Shown: positions 19,492 through 28,654, numbered from the stretch's first letter. The stretch is DNA of 64,000 nt from Flavobacterium branchiarum (GCF_030409845.1 NZ_JAUFQQ010000005.1:2108001-2172000); one strand, 5' to 3'. A program made the numbers and translations. The notes: generated by a model not told the origin, from the sequence alone.

Positions 19492-19596
19492 TTCGCGTTT
19501 TTCTGTATTTAGATTGTAAACTGCGACTGTAAACTGGTATTGATACTGTGAACTTTTTAGTAACTTAGCACCTCAAAACTTAGCACCCCCATAATT

Positions 19597-20136
19597 ATGG
19601 CTATAGCAAAACCTTTCAATCTTACTAAATGGATTGATGATAATCGTCACTTACTAAAACCACCTGTTGGTAATAAGAATTTATATGTCGAATCAGGCGA
19701 TTATATCGTAATGGTTGTTGCAGGACCAAATGCCCGCAAAGATTATCATTATAACGAAACAGAAGAATTGTTTTATCAACTTGAAGGTAGCATAAAAGTT
19801 ATTATTCAAGAAGATGGAGAACGTAAGGAAATGGATTTGCATGCCGGAGATATGTATCTTCATCCTGCTCATGTACCTCATTCTCCGGTACGTTCTGAAG
19901 GATCTATAGGTTTGGTAATCGAAAGAAAACGAGTTGGCAAAGGACTTAAAGATGGATTGCTTTGGTATTGTGATACTTGTAATCAAAAATTGTATGAAGT
20001 GTTTTTTGAACTTCATAATATCGAGAAAGATTTCTTACCTCACTTTGAGCATTTCTACAATTCTAAAGTTTTGAGAACCTGCACAAATTGTGGAACTGTA
20101 ATGGAATCTGATCCAAGATTTGTTGCTAAAAAATAA
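19597..20136 (+). CDS. nbaC: 3-hydroxyanthranilate 3,4-dioxygenase
   Basis: The 179-residue cupin enzyme opens the ring of 3-hydroxyanthranilate in the kynurenine route. Product ring closure gives quinolinate for NAD synthesis, or further breakdown of tryptophan. The iron ligands lie in DYHYNETEELFYQLEG and in DMYLHPAHVPHSPVR. The C-terminal rubredoxin-like site is present as two pairs, WYCDTCNQ and RTCTNCGT, the bacterial form of the enzyme. Other kynurenine genes are not adjacent, so only this step can be assigned here. Confidence 0.93.
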   Translation: MAIAKPFNLTKWIDDNRHLLKPPVGNKNLYVESGDYIVMVVAGPNARKDYHYNETEELFYQLEGSIKVIIQEDGERKEMDLHAGDMYLHPAHVPHSPVRSEGSIGLVIERKRVGKGLKDGLLWYCDTCNQKLYEVFFELHNIEKDFLPHFEHFYNSKVLRTCTNCGTVMESDPRFVAKK

Positions 20137-20189
20137 ATCTGAGTTTTTTACATAAAAGGCATACTTTTGCAAAAAAAATAAATTATCCA

Positions 20190-20234
20190 CATGGACGATT
20201 ATTATTCGAGGAAGAAGATAGATAAACAGGAGTA
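20190..20234 (+). other. Possible 14-codon leader ORF upstream of first corA-like gene
   Basis: An ATG at 20190 opens a short frame (MDDYYSRKKIDKQE, stop at 20232-20234) that ends 46 bp before the transporter start. It is highly charged. It could be a leader peptide, a remnant of a lost gene, or chance. Confidence 0.25.
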
Positions 20235-20280
20235 GTTGTTGCATCATGCATGCGCTATTCCTATAATAACGTTTTGCATT

Positions 20281-21207
20281 ATGATTACCTTTTACAAAAA
20301 CAACAACGGTTTGTTTCCAACAGAAAACCGTGAAAAAAACAAATGGACCAATGTAGTTTGTCCAACACAGGAAGAAACTAAGTTTTTACTCGAAGAGTTA
20401 CAAATCCCTGAAGCATTTTATAACGATATTGAAGATATTGACGAGCGCCCTCGTATCGAAATTGAAAACGGTTGGTTTCTTATCATATTGCGAATTCCTT
20501 TTAAAAGTAATGATGCCAAATTGCCTTTCAATACAGCGCCTTTAGGGCTTATGTTTAAAGATGATGTTTTTGTATCGCTATGTTTCCATCAAGTTGAAAT
20601 TTTATCAGATTTTGTATTATATACGCAACGTAAAAAATCGGATGTAAAGAACCATTTCGACTTAGTTTTAAGATTGCTTTTATCTTCAAGTATTTGGTTC
20701 TTAAAATACTTAAAACAAATAAATCAACGTATTCGACTGGCAGAGGATAACCTCGAAAAGTCAATCAAAAATGAAGAATTACAAGCATTGCTTCAAATAG
20801 AAAAGTGTTTAGTATTCTTTATTACTTCATTAAAAGGCAACGATGTATTGTTTCATAGAATTAAAAATCTGAAAAACCATAAAGAAGATTTTGATCCCGT
20901 TTTACTAGAGGATGTAGAAATCGAGTTAAGACAAGCTGAAGAAACTACTAATATTTACAGTAATATCTTAACCGGTATGATGGATGCTTATGCATCGGTA
21001 ATTTCGAATAACTTAAATGTTATTATGAAAAGATTGACTTCAATATCTATAATTTTAATGATTCCAACATTGGTAGCAAGTTTATATGGGATGAACGTTC
21101 CAAATAACCTTCAGGAAAACAATTATGGTTTTGTTATAATCTTATTGATTTCATTGGTCATATCAATTTGTGGTGTTTTCTTGTTTAAGAAAAAGAACAT
21201 GTTTTAA
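20281..21207 (+). CDS. CorA-family divalent cation transporter (copy 1)
   Basis: I prefer the ATG at 20281 (MITFYKNNNGLFPTENREK); an upstream in-frame ATG at 20236 would add 15 residues (15 of them not resembling a CorA start). The soluble alpha/beta N-domain and long helical stalk are followed by two C-terminal membrane helices. The CorA signature YGMN precedes PNNLQENNYGF, and a basic tail (FKKKNMF) follows. It should form a pentameric magnesium (or cobalt/nickel) channel in the inner membrane. The acidic residue usual in the periplasmic loop is present. Confidence 0.88.
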   Translation: MITFYKNNNGLFPTENREKNKWTNVVCPTQEETKFLLEELQIPEAFYNDIEDIDERPRIEIENGWFLIILRIPFKSNDAKLPFNTAPLGLMFKDDVFVSLCFHQVEILSDFVLYTQRKKSDVKNHFDLVLRLLLSSSIWFLKYLKQINQRIRLAEDNLEKSIKNEELQALLQIEKCLVFFITSLKGNDVLFHRIKNLKNHKEDFDPVLLEDVEIELRQAEETTNIYSNILTGMMDAYASVISNNLNVIMKRLTSISIILMIPTLVASLYGMNVPNNLQENNYGFVIILLISLVISICGVFLFKKKNMF

Positions 21208-21383
21208 TTCGTTTTAGTTATACATAAATTCAATATAAAGCAATGTAAATTTTCTTTTACGTTGCTTTCTTAATATTTCTTCTTTAATAGTTGCTTGAAA
21301 CTCAAATCATTTTGCTTGTTTCAATTCCTTAATCGTAACTTTATAGGTTTAGAAGCAACCTCAAATTAAAATTAAAAAGTATA

Positions 21384-22277
21384 ATGGCTAAAAATATCTC
21401 CGAAAAATCATTCGAAACGTTTAATTGGCTTGATATCAAAGGTCCAACAGAAGAGCAATTAGAAAACATTGCCAAAAAGTTTGACTTAGAGGTTTTTCCT
21501 GTCAAGGACTCGGTTGAACATGGGCATTTACCTAAAATTGAAAAGATTAAGAATTTTAATTTCATTATTCTAAGGGCATATACAGCAAATGAATATGATA
21601 ATAATTCTACCGTAGAAGAACTTTCTAATAAGGTAGCTTTTTTCTATAATGAAGAGCAATTAATAACAATTCATCGAACTCCTTTTCCTTTCTTAGAAGA
21701 GATTTTTAAATCAGAATCAAAATGTAATTCGGTTTATGAATTGCTAATTCACATTTTTAAAGCTATTGTTTTAACTTACAGTGGACCTTCGCAATGGCAA
21801 ACAGATCAAATTGATGAAGTAGAGAAAACAATTTTCTTAAAACAGCAAAACAAAATCTCTTTAGAAGATCTTTATTTTCAGAAAGCAGAAACGAGAATTA
21901 CCAAAAAATTATTAGTGCTTACACAAAATGTTATCAATAAAATTCATGTACCAGAAGAAAATTCATCAGCACTAGAGGATGTAAAAGACAATCTTGTTAA
22001 GCTTATATTAGCTTACGAAGAGGCAATGGAGGATGCGATAAATTTAATGAACACATTTTTATCAGTAACTGCTCAGAAAAATAATGATGTGGTTAAACTA
22101 TTAACTGTTTTTTCTGCTTTTTTCTTGCCCTTAACTTTCTTAGTTGGGGTTTATGGAATGAACTTTAAATATATGCCAGAATTGGAATGGAAATTTGGTT
22201 ATTTGTATGCAATTCTTTTTATGTTTATCATGTGTGTTTTTATTTATATTTGGTTCAAAAAGAAAAACATTATGTAA
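21384..22277 (+). CDS. CorA-family divalent cation transporter (copy 2)
   Basis: The 297-residue protein has the same architecture as the preceding gene: an N-domain (SFETFNWLDIKGPTEEQLEN), a helical stalk (EEAMEDAINLMNTFLSVTAQ) and two C-terminal helices. The signature is YGMNFKYMPELEWKFGY, the classical form with Pro-Glu in the loop, and the tail is basic (FKKKNIM). It is diverged from copy 1, so the pair is an old duplication or separate acquisitions. A 176-bp gap separates them. Substrate is probably Mg2+, not proven. Confidence 0.88.
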   Translation: MAKNISEKSFETFNWLDIKGPTEEQLENIAKKFDLEVFPVKDSVEHGHLPKIEKIKNFNFIILRAYTANEYDNNSTVEELSNKVAFFYNEEQLITIHRTPFPFLEEIFKSESKCNSVYELLIHIFKAIVLTYSGPSQWQTDQIDEVEKTIFLKQQNKISLEDLYFQKAETRITKKLLVLTQNVINKIHVPEENSSALEDVKDNLVKLILAYEEAMEDAINLMNTFLSVTAQKNNDVVKLLTVFSAFFLPLTFLVGVYGMNFKYMPELEWKFGYLYAILFMFIMCVFIYIWFKKKNIM

Positions 22278-22362
22278 TCTAAAACAATTAAATTTTTGTA
22301 GATAAATTAATTCAGATATATTTACATAAAAAAATATAACAATTTTTAACAAAAAAGTTACA

Positions 22363-23916
22363 ATGATAACAATAGCAGAGCAATTCGGAATGAAAGACGC
22401 ATTGGCGCAATTGGGTATAAAAGCCGTAAACGAAGGGACATCAACTGGAATAAATCATTTTTCTTCAGGAGACACCTTAGATAGTTTTTCGCCAGTAGAC
22501 GGAAAATTAATTGCATCGGTAAAAACATCAACAGCTGAAGATTATGAAAAAGTAATGCAAACAGCAACAGATGCATTTAAAGTATTTAGACTAATGCCAG
22601 CACCACAACGTGGAGAAATTGTGCGTCAGTTTGGTGAAAAATTGCGTCAGAATAAAGAAGCTTTAGGTAAGTTGGTTTCTTATGAAATGGGGAAATCATT
22701 ACAAGAAGGATATGGAGAAGTTCAAGAGATGATTGATATTTGCGATTTCGCAGTTGGATTATCTCGTCAGCTTCACGGTTTAACAATGCATTCAGAGCGT
22801 CCTGGACATCGTATGTATGAGCAATACCATCCAATGGGAGTTGTCGGAATTATTTCGGCATTTAACTTTCCAGTTGCAGTTTGGTCTTGGAATACTGCTT
22901 TGGCTTGGATTTGTGGAGACGTTTGTGTGTGGAAACCATCTGAGAAAACACCACTTTGCGGAATAGCTTGCCAAAATATAATTGCTCAGGTAATTAAAGA
23001 GAACAACCTTCCAGAAGGAATTTCTTGTTTGATTAACGGAGATTACAAAGTAGGGGAGTTAATGACGAATGATAAACGTATTCCTTTAATTTCGGCTACA
23101 GGATCTACTCGTATGGGTAAAATTGTTGCACAAGCAGTTGCGGGACGTTTAGGTAAATCATTATTAGAATTAGGTGGAAACAATGCTATTATTGTTACTC
23201 CAGATGCAGACATCAAAATGACTGTTATTGGTGCCGTTTTTGGTGCAGTAGGGACAGCAGGACAGCGCTGTACTTCGACTCGTCGTTTAATTATTCACGA
23301 AAGTATTTATGACAAAGTAAAAGATGCGATTGTTTCGGCTTACAAACAGTTACGTATCGGAAATCCTTTAGATGAAAACAATCATGTTGGTCCACTTATC
23401 GATACAGATGCAGTAGCAATGTATGCGAATGCTTTAACTAAAGTTGTTGCCGAAGGTGGAAAAATTCTTGTAGAAGGTGGAGTACTTTCTGGTGAAGGTT
23501 ATGAAAGTGGTTGTTATGTAAAACCAGCTATTGCAGAAGCAGAAAATTCATTTGAAATTGTTCAACATGAGACATTTGCGCCTGTTTTATATTTGATAAA
23601 ATATAGCGGAACTGTTGAAAATGCTGTTGATATTCAGAATGGTGTTGCTCAAGGTTTATCTTCAGCAATTATGACAAACAATTTACGTGAAGCAGAATAT
23701 TTCTTATCTGTTGTAGGTTCTGATTGCGGAATTGCAAATGTTAACATAGGAACTTCTGGTGCAGAAATTGGTGGTGCATTTGGTGGTGAGAAAGAAACTG
23801 GAGGTGGTCGTGAATCAGGTTCAGATGCTTGGAAAATTTATATGCGTCGTCAAACTAACACAATCAATTACACTACAAGTTTGCCATTGGCTCAAGGAAT
23901 AAAATTTGATTTGTAA
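22363..23916 (+). CDS. ALDH7-type aldehyde dehydrogenase (aminoadipate semialdehyde type)
   Basis: The 517-residue protein matches the ALDH7/antiquitin group. Those enzymes oxidise L-2-aminoadipate 6-semialdehyde (in equilibrium with piperideine-6-carboxylate) to 2-aminoadipate in lysine breakdown. The catalytic Glu269 is in LLELGGNNAI and the nucleophile Cys303 in GQRCTSTRR. The NAD site includes SAFNFPVAVW and SATGSTRMGK. The C-terminal GGAFGGEKETGGGRESGSD is typical of the group. No lysine aminotransferase is adjacent, so the pathway is inferred from the family alone. Confidence 0.88.
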   Translation: MITIAEQFGMKDALAQLGIKAVNEGTSTGINHFSSGDTLDSFSPVDGKLIASVKTSTAEDYEKVMQTATDAFKVFRLMPAPQRGEIVRQFGEKLRQNKEALGKLVSYEMGKSLQEGYGEVQEMIDICDFAVGLSRQLHGLTMHSERPGHRMYEQYHPMGVVGIISAFNFPVAVWSWNTALAWICGDVCVWKPSEKTPLCGIACQNIIAQVIKENNLPEGISCLINGDYKVGELMTNDKRIPLISATGSTRMGKIVAQAVAGRLGKSLLELGGNNAIIVTPDADIKMTVIGAVFGAVGTAGQRCTSTRRLIIHESIYDKVKDAIVSAYKQLRIGNPLDENNHVGPLIDTDAVAMYANALTKVVAEGGKILVEGGVLSGEGYESGCYVKPAIAEAENSFEIVQHETFAPVLYLIKYSGTVENAVDIQNGVAQGLSSAIMTNNLREAEYFLSVVGSDCGIANVNIGTSGAEIGGAFGGEKETGGGRESGSDAWKIYMRRQTNTINYTTSLPLAQGIKFDL

Positions 23917-23933
23917 TAATACGTTTTTATATA

Positions 23934-23976
23934 GAAACCGTTTTTTCTAATTTGTTTAGAAGAAGCGGTTTTTTTT
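23934..23976 (+). terminator. Terminator after aldehyde dehydrogenase gene
   Basis: GAAACCGTTTTTTC pairs (with G-U pairs) with GAAGAAGCGGTTTTTTTT, giving a stem with a T-run. Confidence 0.7.
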
Positions 23977-24047
23977 ATGACTTGTTCAGAATATTCTTTT
24001 GGTTGCAATTACTTCGTCAATTCGCTTTGTTCGGGTTGTAAAAATTG

Positions 24048-24224
24048 ATTTTAACACATAGTGGCATTGTTTTTATAGCAATCGGAGTAGAATTAATAAT
24101 CAAAGGAGATTTAAGAAAAATTATTTTTTTTTCACATAGCTTATGTGGTTTATTTTAAGTGAAACGTCTTTTTTAGGTTTTGTTAAGTTATGTTCCGATA
24201 GCTATTGGAACTATGTGTTAAAAT
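24048..24224. repeat. 177-bp non-coding element with 14-bp terminal inverted repeats
   Basis: ATTTTAACACATAG (24048-24061) and its exact reverse complement CTATGTGTTAAAAT (24211-24224) bound a non-coding stretch. Inside are two smaller palindromes, CACATAGCTTATGTG (near 24136) and TTCCGATAGCTATTGGAA (near 24193). The layout resembles a miniature inverted-repeat element or a folded RNA. No target-site duplication was clear. Nothing else is seen between 23977 and 24250. Confidence 0.55.
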
Positions 24225-24250
24225 AATTATCCTCAAAGATTAATATAATA

Positions 24251-24281
24251 AATAAAGGCTTCCTTGTATTGGAAGCCTTTA
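24251..24281 (-). terminator. Terminator after pectate lyase gene
   Basis: AAAGGCTTCC and GGAAGCCTTT form a 10-bp stem with a 10-11 nt loop region, 22 bp past the minus-strand stop codon. Confidence 0.8.
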
Positions 24282-24302
24282 TTGTAGCTAATTATTATTA
24301 GG

Positions 24303-26861
24303 TTATTTTTTGATGATTATTTGATTTGTAACACCTTCAGTTGTTTGAACTTTTACTAAGTAAGTTCCAGAAGTTAACGTACTCATATCTATAGTTTCAA
24401 TCCCTTTTTCAGTTCTTTTAACTTGTGAACCTGTCATATTGTAAATTGTTACGTTTTCAATATTTTGATCTGAATTCGTTATATGCAAGTAGTCTGTTAC
24501 TGGATTTGGATACAAGATCATTTTTTTAGTTTGAATACTGTTGTTATCAACTCGTAATGTAGTTTTGTATTCGGTGCTTATATAGAATAAGTTTGCTGTG
24601 TCACCTTTCGTAATTGTATTGTTTCCAGCTGGAACCGTGATGTTAATTATTCCTGCACTTGCAGTATAGTTAATACCGTTTATTTTTACTTTTCCTGAGA
24701 AAGAGCTGTCGAATACTAATGTCAATGTAGTCTCATTAGTTGTTGTGTAAACTATATTTGTGTTTGTTTCTAGTTTTAAACGTGCAGTTAATGTTAAACC
24801 AGAATAGGTTACAGATCCTGCTGTAGAATTCATGTTACCTGTTATGTTGTAGAAAGAACTTTCTTTGATAGAAGTTGTAAAGTTGTGTATTTGAGTTCCT
24901 GTTCCCGTTCCTGTAGGTAACACTGTTATTTTTCCAGTTAATGTTGCTGGCGTTCCTGAAGCACCAATTGTAGTAGCTGAATAGGATACGTTTGCAGAAG
25001 GTGTACCTGAGATAGTGATGGTTCTTGCAGAAGTGTTCTTTGCTACGTTAATTCCAGATGCTGGTAATCCAGTTACGGTTACATCAGTTGCATCGCCTCC
25101 CCAAGTTAAAACAATTGATTGAATTGCAGTGTTTTCTGTTACGTCTTGGTTTGTATTATTTGTTGTTGCAATTAATGTTTGACTGCTAGTTGGCGTTGTT
25201 TGTTCTCCTTGAATTGCTTTTAATGCAGTTTTATATGTTGTTAATGCATTTTTTAATGGTGTATTTACGGTATATGAAGCGTCATCTACTGCATTATCAA
25301 AAGTAAATTTAAAGTCACCACCGTTTACACGACCAGCATATTGCATTACATTAGTTCTTGCATCTTGTGGGCTATCTGGCGTATACGAGTACATTATTGC
25401 TACATTTGTATCGAAGTTGTTGTAAACGTTTCCACCAGCACTAGATTTAACTGTTGAAGGCACTTGTTCGTTTCTTGTTAAAGCTACATAGGCATCGAAA
25501 TCTGTCGTGGAGTTAATTTTACCAGCAATATTGTACAACGGATTTGGATCGGCATATGCTACAAAACGCATTGAGTTAGTTCCGACAGATGCATCTAAGA
25601 TATTATTAAATGCTTTTATTGATCCACCAGCTTCATTGGAGAAGGTACCTTGGTTAGCGGCATCGTTTGCCTGTTTAACGCTACTCCAAATATCTGTTCC
25701 TTGCATAGACGTTAACATAGGATTTTTTGTGTTTCGGAAGTAATTTGCTTCCATAAACAAAGAAGATCCTAAAGTTGCTCCTGATCCATATTTTGAATTA
25801 CCATCATAATAGTTGTTATAGATATGAGCGGAATAATAGCGTACGCGTGGATGACGTGAGTCAGAATGGTTGTACCAATTGTGGTGATAGGTAACATATC
25901 CCGGATTAGCACCTTCGCTTAAGCCTAATAGGTTCGATTTTCCGCTATCCCAAAAGTGATTGTATGAGAAGGTAACGTAATTTGATTTTTTACTATCTAA
26001 TGCACCATCCCCTTTTATCTGATCGGCATCGCTACCCGCATTTCCGTAAAAGAAATCGCAATTGTGGACCCAAACGTAATCATTGTTTTGTTGGAGACCG
26101 ATATTATCACCTTCACCACTGTCACAGTTCATCGTACCTAAGTTGCGAATCTCAATATTTGATGCATTTTTGATTCGGATTCCCCATCCGTCAGCAACAG
26201 CATCATCACCAATTCCTTCTACGGTAATATATGAAGAGGCTACATTGTTATTTTCGATTACGATATCACCAGCTAGCATATAATCTAAATCTGTTATTTG
26301 TCCTATCATACGAATAATTAAAGGGCGCAAGTCTTTGCCTTTTTTATATCCATCTAATATGGATTGCAAGCCTACCGAAGGACTTGGAGTTGCTCCTGTT
26401 ACTGCTAACGAAACGTTATTTTTAGTATTTTCGGTTATATATACAATAACAGCTCCATTCTTTGGAGTTCCGTCTGCGTTGTACGCACCAGGCACGCGAT
26501 TGTTTGAGAAAGCAAATCCTGCCCGATCGTGGGCTTTTACAGTGACAGAATTTGTAGTTGATCCACTTCCTTCTGTGCCAGCAATAACTGGTTTTACTTT
26601 TATAGTGTAGGAACCTGCTTTGATCCCAGGTATGTCTGCGCGGAAATAGGTTCCGTAGCTGCGAATAAGTTGATTGTCTATTTTTTGATCCGTTATCCCC
26701 ATACCAGTATAGTACACATTATAACTTTGAGCATTTGCTACAGGTTGCCATTTTACATAGGCTGATTCAAGCCAGCCTGTTGCTTCATTTATTGCAACTT
26801 GTTGTGCCCATACTTGAATAGAGGCAAGTGAAATTGTCAAAAAAAGTAAAAGTTTTTTCAT
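24303..26861 (-). CDS. Secreted PL1-like pectate lyase with T9SS sorting domain
   Basis: The 852-residue protein has a signal peptide (MKKLLLFLTISLASIQVWAQ) and an Fn3-like domain (about 25-110). A parallel-beta-helix pectate lyase domain follows (about 120-545). PL1 features include DADQIKGDGALDSKKSNYVT, which holds the calcium-binding Asp residues, and SDSRHPRVRYY, with the catalytic-type Arg. A linker, a beta domain (about 660-770) and a C-terminal T9SS type-A domain (LYPNPVTDYLHITNS to NQIIIKK) complete it. It would cleave polygalacturonate by beta-elimination outside the cell. No SusCD pair is adjacent, so it is a stand-alone gene. Confidence 0.92.
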   Translation of the reverse strand: MKKLLLFLTISLASIQVWAQQVAINEATGWLESAYVKWQPVANAQSYNVYYTGMGITDQKIDNQLIRSYGTYFRADIPGIKAGSYTIKVKPVIAGTEGSGSTTNSVTVKAHDRAGFAFSNNRVPGAYNADGTPKNGAVIVYITENTKNNVSLAVTGATPSPSVGLQSILDGYKKGKDLRPLIIRMIGQITDLDYMLAGDIVIENNNVASSYITVEGIGDDAVADGWGIRIKNASNIEIRNLGTMNCDSGEGDNIGLQQNNDYVWVHNCDFFYGNAGSDADQIKGDGALDSKKSNYVTFSYNHFWDSGKSNLLGLSEGANPGYVTYHHNWYNHSDSRHPRVRYYSAHIYNNYYDGNSKYGSGATLGSSLFMEANYFRNTKNPMLTSMQGTDIWSSVKQANDAANQGTFSNEAGGSIKAFNNILDASVGTNSMRFVAYADPNPLYNIAGKINSTTDFDAYVALTRNEQVPSTVKSSAGGNVYNNFDTNVAIMYSYTPDSPQDARTNVMQYAGRVNGGDFKFTFDNAVDDASYTVNTPLKNALTTYKTALKAIQGEQTTPTSSQTLIATTNNTNQDVTENTAIQSIVLTWGGDATDVTVTGLPASGINVAKNTSARTITISGTPSANVSYSATTIGASGTPATLTGKITVLPTGTGTGTQIHNFTTSIKESSFYNITGNMNSTAGSVTYSGLTLTARLKLETNTNIVYTTTNETTLTLVFDSSFSGKVKINGINYTASAGIINITVPAGNNTITKGDTANLFYISTEYKTTLRVDNNSIQTKKMILYPNPVTDYLHITNSDQNIENVTIYNMTGSQVKRTEKGIETIDMSTLTSGTYLVKVQTTEGVTNQIIIKK

Positions 26862-26927
26862 AATTCTAGTTTTTCTTAATGGTTGGTTTTTAATAGGTTA
26901 CTTTGGTTGTTAATTATAGTGCTAAAA

Positions 26928-26941
26928 TGTAATCGATTACA
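26928..26941. promoter_or_regulatory. Palindromic operator-like site upstream of pectate lyase
   Basis: TGTAATCGATTACA is a perfect 14-bp palindrome with a central CG, 67 bp before the pectate lyase ATG. It has the form of LacI-family operators used for sugar-responsive genes. The regulator is not encoded in this window. Confidence 0.55.
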
Positions 26942-27123
26942 CGAATGTATATAAAATTATTTATTTAATAATTATTTTAGATAAAAAATATGTATTACAA
27001 AAAAAATTAAGGTTTTATGAGTTGATTGTTCAATGTGGTTTCTTTTGCTTTGTGTTTTTCGGATGTGTTAGTTTTGCTTGTGTGTTGTCTTTTCTTATCT
27101 GTTGATTTGGATAAATTATCGAC

Positions 27124-27157
27124 AAAAAAAAACAACTCGATAGGAGTTGTTTTTTTT
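27124..27157. terminator. Orphan terminator-like hairpin
   Basis: AAAAAAACAACTC and GAGTTGTTTTTTTT form a stem around a 5-nt loop with a T-run. No gene ends nearby on the plus strand; the divergent promoter region of the pectate lyase gene is upstream. It could close a small transcript from 26950-27120, where I see no ORF, or be a leftover. The interval 26862-27343 otherwise holds no gene. Confidence 0.5.
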
Positions 27158-27264
27158 GTACACTTGTAAAAAAATACTGCTTTTTTATTCTGTTAAATAA
27201 AACTTATTGAAGTTTGATTTTGATAATTCGTCTTTCTTTTTATCACAATTGAACGTTTATATAA

Positions 27265-27297
27265 AAAAAGGTCATTTGAAATTTCAAATGACCTTTT
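27265..27297 (-). terminator. Terminator after outer-membrane protein gene
   Basis: AAAAAGGTCATTTGAAA and TTTCAAATGACCTTTT form a near-perfect palindrome 47 bp beyond the minus-strand stop codon. Confidence 0.85.
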
Positions 27298-27343
27298 AAA
27301 TATGTTTAGGCTATTAAGCCTTAAAAATATTGTTTTTATATTT

Positions 27344-27853
27344 CTATAAACTGAATGAAGCTCCTAAGCTAAAAGTAAATTGATTATTTAAATGATCAAA
27401 TAATCTATCGTTGTTACCATATTTTGCGATTGGAAATCCTAGTTCAGTAAATACTCCAAAACCTTCTGTAAAGAAATAACGACCACCAACATGACCACCA
27501 AAATTTCTTAATCCAAGGCTTAAACCTGGATAAACATCTAGTTTTTCATCAACATTTATAACGCTACCTAAGTTTGCGTTCATTCTAACTTTTGCATCAA
27601 AACGATCTTTAAATTCTGGCTTTATTGTTGAACCAAGAATATCATATTGTTTTACGTCTAATAAATAGCTACTTACAACTCCAACAGAGAAATTTTCTCC
27701 TAGACCAAAATCTATAGAACCTTGAATACCAGTACCACCATCTTGAATGTTTGCACCGATGTTAACTTTAGTGTCGCCTTTTCCGCTAAATGCTTGTTGT
27801 GCTTGGGTTAAACCAAATACTAATAAAAATGCAAGTGTAATAATCTTTTTCAT
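27344..27853 (-). CDS. Outer-membrane beta-barrel-like protein
   Basis: I place the start at the ATG at 27853, giving a clear signal peptide (MKKIITLAFLLVFGLTQAQQ). An upstream in-frame ATG at 27901 would hide it. The 169-residue product has alternating amphipathic beta strands (NIGANIQDGGTGIQGSIDFG, FSVGVVSSYLL) and ends in a strand with an aromatic C-terminal region (NQFTFSLGASFSL), as in small outer-membrane barrels. The family was not recognised with confidence. It follows the metallophosphoesterase gene by 44 bp and may be co-transcribed. Confidence 0.75.
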   Translation of the reverse strand: MKKIITLAFLLVFGLTQAQQAFSGKGDTKVNIGANIQDGGTGIQGSIDFGLGENFSVGVVSSYLLDVKQYDILGSTIKPEFKDRFDAKVRMNANLGSVINVDEKLDVYPGLSLGLRNFGGHVGGRYFFTEGFGVFTELGFPIAKYGNNDRLFDHLNNQFTFSLGASFSL

Positions 27854-27897
27854 AAAATTGAGGGATTTATTTTTTTGCAAAAATAAGGTTTTATATA

Positions 27898-28623
27898 TCA
27901 ATTCCTACCTTTTTCGTCAAAATACAATTCGTTTAGCGGATCACTCTGCCAGAATTCTTTACTGTCAATATCTAGTATCGTTAATCTTCCTGTAAAAGCA
28001 GCTCCGGTATCAACGTTCCAAACATTAGCTTTTTGTATTGGAACTGTTTCGTGAATTCTAGTAACTGGAGTATGACCAATAAAGATTTCTTTATACAGTT
28101 TTAATCTTTTTGGGTAGAGTAGCGAGTCCGTTTCCATATTTGGATCTAAGGCCATAGCCGTTTCCCATAATGTTCTGTCCCAAAAAAAAGATTCGAATGA
28201 ATATTCATACGTCACACCTCTTAAATTAGTAAAACCGGCATGAATAAATAATCTATTTTCAGAATCTAGGTAATAGCCTTGTAATGATTCTAGGAAAGAT
28301 ACATGTATTTGTTTGTGAGTTTCTGAAATCGACTCGTATGCAAGAACAGTTGATTCACCACCATGATGATGCCATAATTCATTGTCCTTGCCATCTCTCA
28401 TCCATTGTTGTAGTAAGTCGTCGTGATTACCTCGGATACAAATACAGTTTTGTTTTTGTTTTAGTTCAATTAAAAAATCAATCACTTGTGGCGATTGACT
28501 CCAGCCATCAACATAATCACCCAAGAAAATTAAGGTGTCTTTGTTTGTTACAGCAGCTCTTTCGAGTACTTGTTTCAAAGCAATTAAGCCACCGTGTATG
28601 TCTCCAATAACGAATGTTCTCAT
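27898..28623 (-). CDS. PPP-type metallophosphoesterase (Ser/Thr phosphatase-like)
   Basis: The 241-residue protein shows the calcineurin-like metal motifs in order: GDIHGG (residues 7-12), FLGDYVDGWSQS, IRGNHDDLL, then FIHAGF and GHTPVTR. These bind two metal ions at the active site. Bacterial relatives (PrpA/ApaH-like) act on phosphoproteins or dinucleoside polyphosphates. No signal peptide is visible, so it is cytoplasmic. Which substrate it uses cannot be told. Confidence 0.88.
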   Translation of the reverse strand: MRTFVIGDIHGGLIALKQVLERAAVTNKDTLIFLGDYVDGWSQSPQVIDFLIELKQKQNCICIRGNHDDLLQQWMRDGKDNELWHHHGGESTVLAYESISETHKQIHVSFLESLQGYYLDSENRLFIHAGFTNLRGVTYEYSFESFFWDRTLWETAMALDPNMETDSLLYPKRLKLYKEIFIGHTPVTRIHETVPIQKANVWNVDTGAAFTGRLTILDIDSKEFWQSDPLNELYFDEKGRN

Positions 28624-28646
28624 TTTATTATTTTGTAATGTACTTA

Positions 28647-28654
28647 CAAAAATA
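28647..28654 (-). promoter_or_regulatory. -7 promoter element for metallophosphoesterase gene
   Basis: The minus strand reads TATTTTTG, matching TAnnTTTG, 23 bp before the ATG. Confidence 0.4.

Noticed and set aside
19693..20016. Minus-strand 107-codon frame in the dioxygenase gene
   Set aside because: It is antisense to the metal-binding core of a clear enzyme and has no signature of its own.
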